A stretch of DNA of 7,422 nt from positions 1-7,422 of the forward strand of contig NZ_PNHQ01000033.1 in the NCBI RefSeq assembly GCF_002871935.1, read 5' to 3'. The number at the start of each line of letters is the position of its first letter. Within the stretch, counting starts at the first letter, position 1. Below, piece by piece: positions 5,143-7,422 of the stretch. The stretch is from Aerococcus viridans. GTDB lineage: Bacteria > Bacillota > Bacilli > Lactobacillales > Aerococcaceae. A program made the position numbers and the translations under genes. Below the pieces are notes generated by a model that did not search any database, was not told the origin of the DNA, and saw only the letters and a program-made list of their open reading frames with translations.

Positions 5143-7128
5143 TTACACTACTCTTGGTCTTATTGTACCATTTCTATAAGCGTGTAGTAATTTTTTTAAT
5201 TGCACAACTTGATCTTCTAACCTCAGCCCAACATCCGTTTGACGAACTTGTAATCTTTCAAGCTCTTTATCGATAATTCTTCGAGTAGACACAATGTCCG
5301 TTTCATGTTCTACTGCGTCCGCTACACTTGAAAACGGCTGATGACTAACTAAAAGCATACCAAATGAATTGTAAAGTAAGGTATAACCAGCTAGTCCAGT
5401 TGTAGGTTGATAAGCTTTTGAGAAACCACCATCAATCACTAGTAATTTGCCTTCAGCTTTAACTGGGTCTTCCCCTTTACGTTCCTTAACTGGTGTATGA
5501 CCATTGACTATGTGTCCCCTATCTGGTTGAATACCAAACTCTTTTAGTATCAGTTCAGCACATTCTTTTTCATTCCGTAGCGTATAGTAAATATTCTTCG
5601 GTTCATGATGCGTTTCTTCATCTTCAATATAGTAACGCTCAAAAGTAGTCATTTTGGTCTTTCCAAATAATGATGATCCTTCCCCTTGCCATATATACCA
5701 CATATAATCTAAGTCTGGATTTTCATCTTCATTGGTTCCTTTTGCTGCATATGCTTGACGCATTGATTTCTCAAACTGATCTAACAATTCACGTCCCGCA
5801 TATGAACGACCGTGAATCTCGACAGACATAAATGACATATCATCATTCATTGGAATACATCCATGGTATAACAAGTTCTCGTTATATACTTTATACAATG
5901 ATCCTTTACTATAAAGATAAGCAATGTGCTTTTGTAATCGCTCCGAATTTAAAAATCCTGCTTGCAATTTAGCCATCACATACTCCTCATCTTCTGTAAG
6001 TTTGAATGGATCTTCTGGATTTACTGTAGGGAAAGTCGTATTTTTGAGAGCATATTCCTTTCCATCAACAAGAACAGTACCTTTTTCTAAATTTAATTTA
6101 TCTAGGAACAATCGATTATCTGTCTGGAATTCAGGATGGCGTTTAATGACTTGTGCCTCCAATTTAAATTGTATAATTGTAATCGCCTGCTGCATCTTAG
6201 CAATTTGACTCACTTCTTCTGGAAAACGATCAATCGTGTCATCAATCTTAGGCATGAATTCTTTGATCGATTCATCCGGGTATGTTGCTTCTGCAAAGGC
6301 AACAAGTGGTCTTAGTGAAATGCCGTAGCCATCCTCAATGATTTCTAAATTATCGTACCGCGCACAAATTCTTAGCACGTTAGCGATTAAAACACGTGAA
6401 CCTGAAGCGGCGCCCATCCAGATAGCATCATGGTTTCCCCATTGTATATCAATTGATTTCTGTGCTATCAATAAATCAATGATCTTATCAGGTGATGGCC
6501 CACGGTCATAGATATCTCCTAAGACATGTAAATGGTCAACAACTAATTCCTGCATTAATTCTGATAATGCCTCAATCAAACGATTTGCAGCATCTAATTC
6601 GATGACATTTTGAATAATATTCCAATAGTAAGAGCCTTTATTCGTCAGTATTGAGTCTTTAAATAAGAGCTCTTCAAGGATATAAGACATGTCCTTAGGC
6701 ATTGCCTTACGTACCTTTGAGCGCGTGTATTTAGATACCACAAATTGACCTAATTCAATCATTCTTGAAATCGTCAGGGTATAAAACTCATTTTTCTCTT
6801 CTACACTTGTCATATCCATTAAAATACGTTCTAATTTTTCTTCTGGATAGTAAACAAGTGTCGCTAATTGATTCATCTCATTACTAGATAAGCGATTTTG
6901 GAAAATCTCACGAATTTTCTCTTTTATATTTCCAGAACCATTTCTTAATACATGTGAAACAGCATCATATTCGCCATGGAGGTCACTAATAAAATGTTCT
7001 GTTGCTTTTGGTAGTTCCATTATCGCTTCTAAATTAATGATTTCAGTTGTCACTGAGGCAATATCAGGAAATTGTTCAGATAATAATAATAAATAACGTT
7101 CATTGTAGTCCATTACTGCTTCACTCAC
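5143..7128 (-). CDS. fbp: Fructose-1,6-bisphosphatase, class III
   Basis: 661 aa; it hydrolyses fructose 1,6-bisphosphate to fructose 6-phosphate in gluconeogenesis (EC 3.1.3.11). The class III enzyme is the Firmicutes type, about 640-670 aa, with a calcineurin-like metallophosphatase core that uses divalent metal, typically Mn. Core motifs in order: SDLHGEYD (48-55), LGDIYDRGP (203-211), GNHD (231-234), then a long insert, NGHTPVK (542-548) and DGGFSKAY (566-573). All expected metal ligands appear present, and the reading frame is clean throughout. The C-terminal region (about 600-661) is a charged helical tail. The longest start is GTG at 7128 with a poor ribosome binding site (AAAGAAA directly abutting). 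ATG at 7113 (residue 6, MDYNERYLLLL) is a good alternative, with a GTGAG about 10 nt upstream, and would give 656 aa. It is the first gene of a two-gene unit with the histidine phosphatase, so carbon flux may be linked to that second enzyme; this is inference. Confidence 0.96.
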   Translation of the reverse strand: MSEAVMDYNERYLLLLSEQFPDIASVTTEIINLEAIMELPKATEHFISDLHGEYDAVSHVLRNGSGNIKEKIREIFQNRLSSNEMNQLATLVYYPEEKLERILMDMTSVEEKNEFYTLTISRMIELGQFVVSKYTRSKVRKAMPKDMSYILEELLFKDSILTNKGSYYWNIIQNVIELDAANRLIEALSELMQELVVDHLHVLGDIYDRGPSPDKIIDLLIAQKSIDIQWGNHDAIWMGAASGSRVLIANVLRICARYDNLEIIEDGYGISLRPLVAFAEATYPDESIKEFMPKIDDTIDRFPEEVSQIAKMQQAITIIQFKLEAQVIKRHPEFQTDNRLFLDKLNLEKGTVLVDGKEYALKNTTFPTVNPEDPFKLTEDEEYVMAKLQAGFLNSERLQKHIAYLYSKGSLYKVYNENLLYHGCIPMNDDMSFMSVEIHGRSYAGRELLDQFEKSMRQAYAAKGTNEDENPDLDYMWYIWQGEGSSLFGKTKMTTFERYYIEDEETHHEPKNIYYTLRNEKECAELILKEFGIQPDRGHIVNGHTPVKERKGEDPVKAEGKLLVIDGGFSKAYQPTTGLAGYTLLYNSFGMLLVSHQPFSSVADAVEHETDIVSTRRIIDKELERLQVRQTDVGLRLEDQVVQLKKLLHAYRNGTIRPRVV

Positions 7129-7140
7129 TTTCTTTAAGCC

Positions 7141-7149
7141 ATCATACCA
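7141..7149 (-). promoter_or_regulatory. Possible extended -10 promoter of fbp
   Basis: The minus strand reads TGGTATGAT: a TATGAT -10 (7141-7146) with the TG extension. The -35 position (TTTTTA, 17 bp upstream) is weak. Transcription would start only about 5-10 bp before the GTG at 7128, which favours the ATG at 7113. An alternative -10, TATAAT, is at 7252-7257, with a weak -35. Confidence 0.4.
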
Positions 7150-7422
7150 TGTTTTACAGAAGATAAAAATTGCAATCTTTCACCTGATAACATTTTTCAA
7201 ATATTTGAATGTTAGAATCGCTATCATCCTTTATTCTAGTACATTTCTTATATTATATAAAACATTCTTTTATACGACCATTATTCGTTAATAATTGTAC
7301 ATAAAAAAGCATACCCATAAACTTTGCAGTTTAATGGCTCTACAATATATAGGACTGATGACTAAAAAAGTCATTGGTCCAATTTTTTTCGCAAAAAAAC
7401 GAGGATTCCATTATCATTAAGT
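7150..7422. other. Upstream region of fbp without a gene; several inverted repeats
   Basis: No open frame with a start and ribosome binding site is seen. Visible structure includes a 14-bp palindrome, TTCAAATATTTGAA (7196-7209), flanked by AACATT on the left and ATGTT on the right. There is also an inverted repeat ATTATT-CGTT-AATAAT (7280-7295) and a hairpin TAAACT-TTGC-AGTTTA (7318-7333). On the minus strand the last one is followed six bases later by a six-T run (7302-7307), so it may be a weak terminator for whatever lies to the right. Confidence 0.45.
7336..7422. mobile_element. Possible end of an ISL3-type insertion sequence (partial, runs off the right edge)
   Basis: From 7336 the plus strand reads GGCTCTACAATATATAGGAC and then TGATGAC. 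This resembles, from memory, the GGCTCT...GACTGA ends of ISL3-family elements in lactic acid bacteria. Within it is an imperfect 29-bp inverted repeat, GGAC-TG-ATGACT-AAAAA-AGTCAT-TG-GTCC (7352-7380). The window ends with AAAAAAACGAGGATTCC (7395-7411), which could be the T-run side of a minus-strand terminator whose other stem arm lies outside. No transposase sequence is visible, so this rests on the terminal motif alone. Confidence 0.35.

Noticed and set aside
5330..5346. Catabolite-responsive element-like sequence TGAAAACGGCTGAT
   Set aside because: It has several mismatches to the consensus and lies deep inside fbp, not at a promoter.
5924..6208. 94-codon plus-strand open frame
   Set aside because: Antisense inside fbp, with no supporting signals.

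Overview
The window is AT-rich and all of its genes lie on the minus strand. It carries a Firmicutes-type ssrA (tmRNA), a class III fructose-1,6-bisphosphatase, a CsbD-like protein, a DUF2187-type protein and a YkvI-type transporter, with strong AGGAGG-like ribosome binding sites. This points to a low-GC Gram-positive bacterium, most likely in Lactobacillales or a close relative. The genus cannot be fixed from this sequence.

Layout, following transcription from right to left. The right edge (about 7300-7422) holds inverted repeats and a sequence resembling the end of an ISL3-type insertion sequence; no gene is visible there. fbp (5143-7128) and a histidine phosphatase (4395-5123) follow as a tight two-gene unit 19 bp apart, closed by a strong terminator (4334-4377). 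Next is a YkvI-family membrane transporter (3062-4186), broken by two opposite one-base frameshifts in homopolymer runs. ssrA (2590-2951) has its own sigma-A promoter and terminator and encodes the proteolysis tag DKQETNTLAFAA. A small CsbD-like protein (2065-2289) and a nucleoside hydrolase (865-1812) come next. After them lies a decayed, unrecognised coding remnant (about 591-864), then a DUF2187-type protein (146-490) with its own promoter and terminator.

The left edge (1-85) is the 5' end of a group II intron of the bacterial IIC type. It is inserted immediately behind the terminator of the DUF2187 gene, the classic target-site choice of IIC introns. The rest of the intron, including any reverse transcriptase, is outside the window.

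Themes: ordinary core functions (gluconeogenic FBPase, ribosome rescue, nucleoside salvage, a stress-type CsbD protein) are mixed with signs of genome turnover (intron, IS-like end, two broken coding regions). Several promoters carry perfect palindromes over or next to the -10 box, suggesting local repressors. I found no CRISPR array, no prophage and no clear new multi-gene system. The most interesting points are the terminator-targeting intron, the unusual tmRNA tag and the paired compensating frameshifts.
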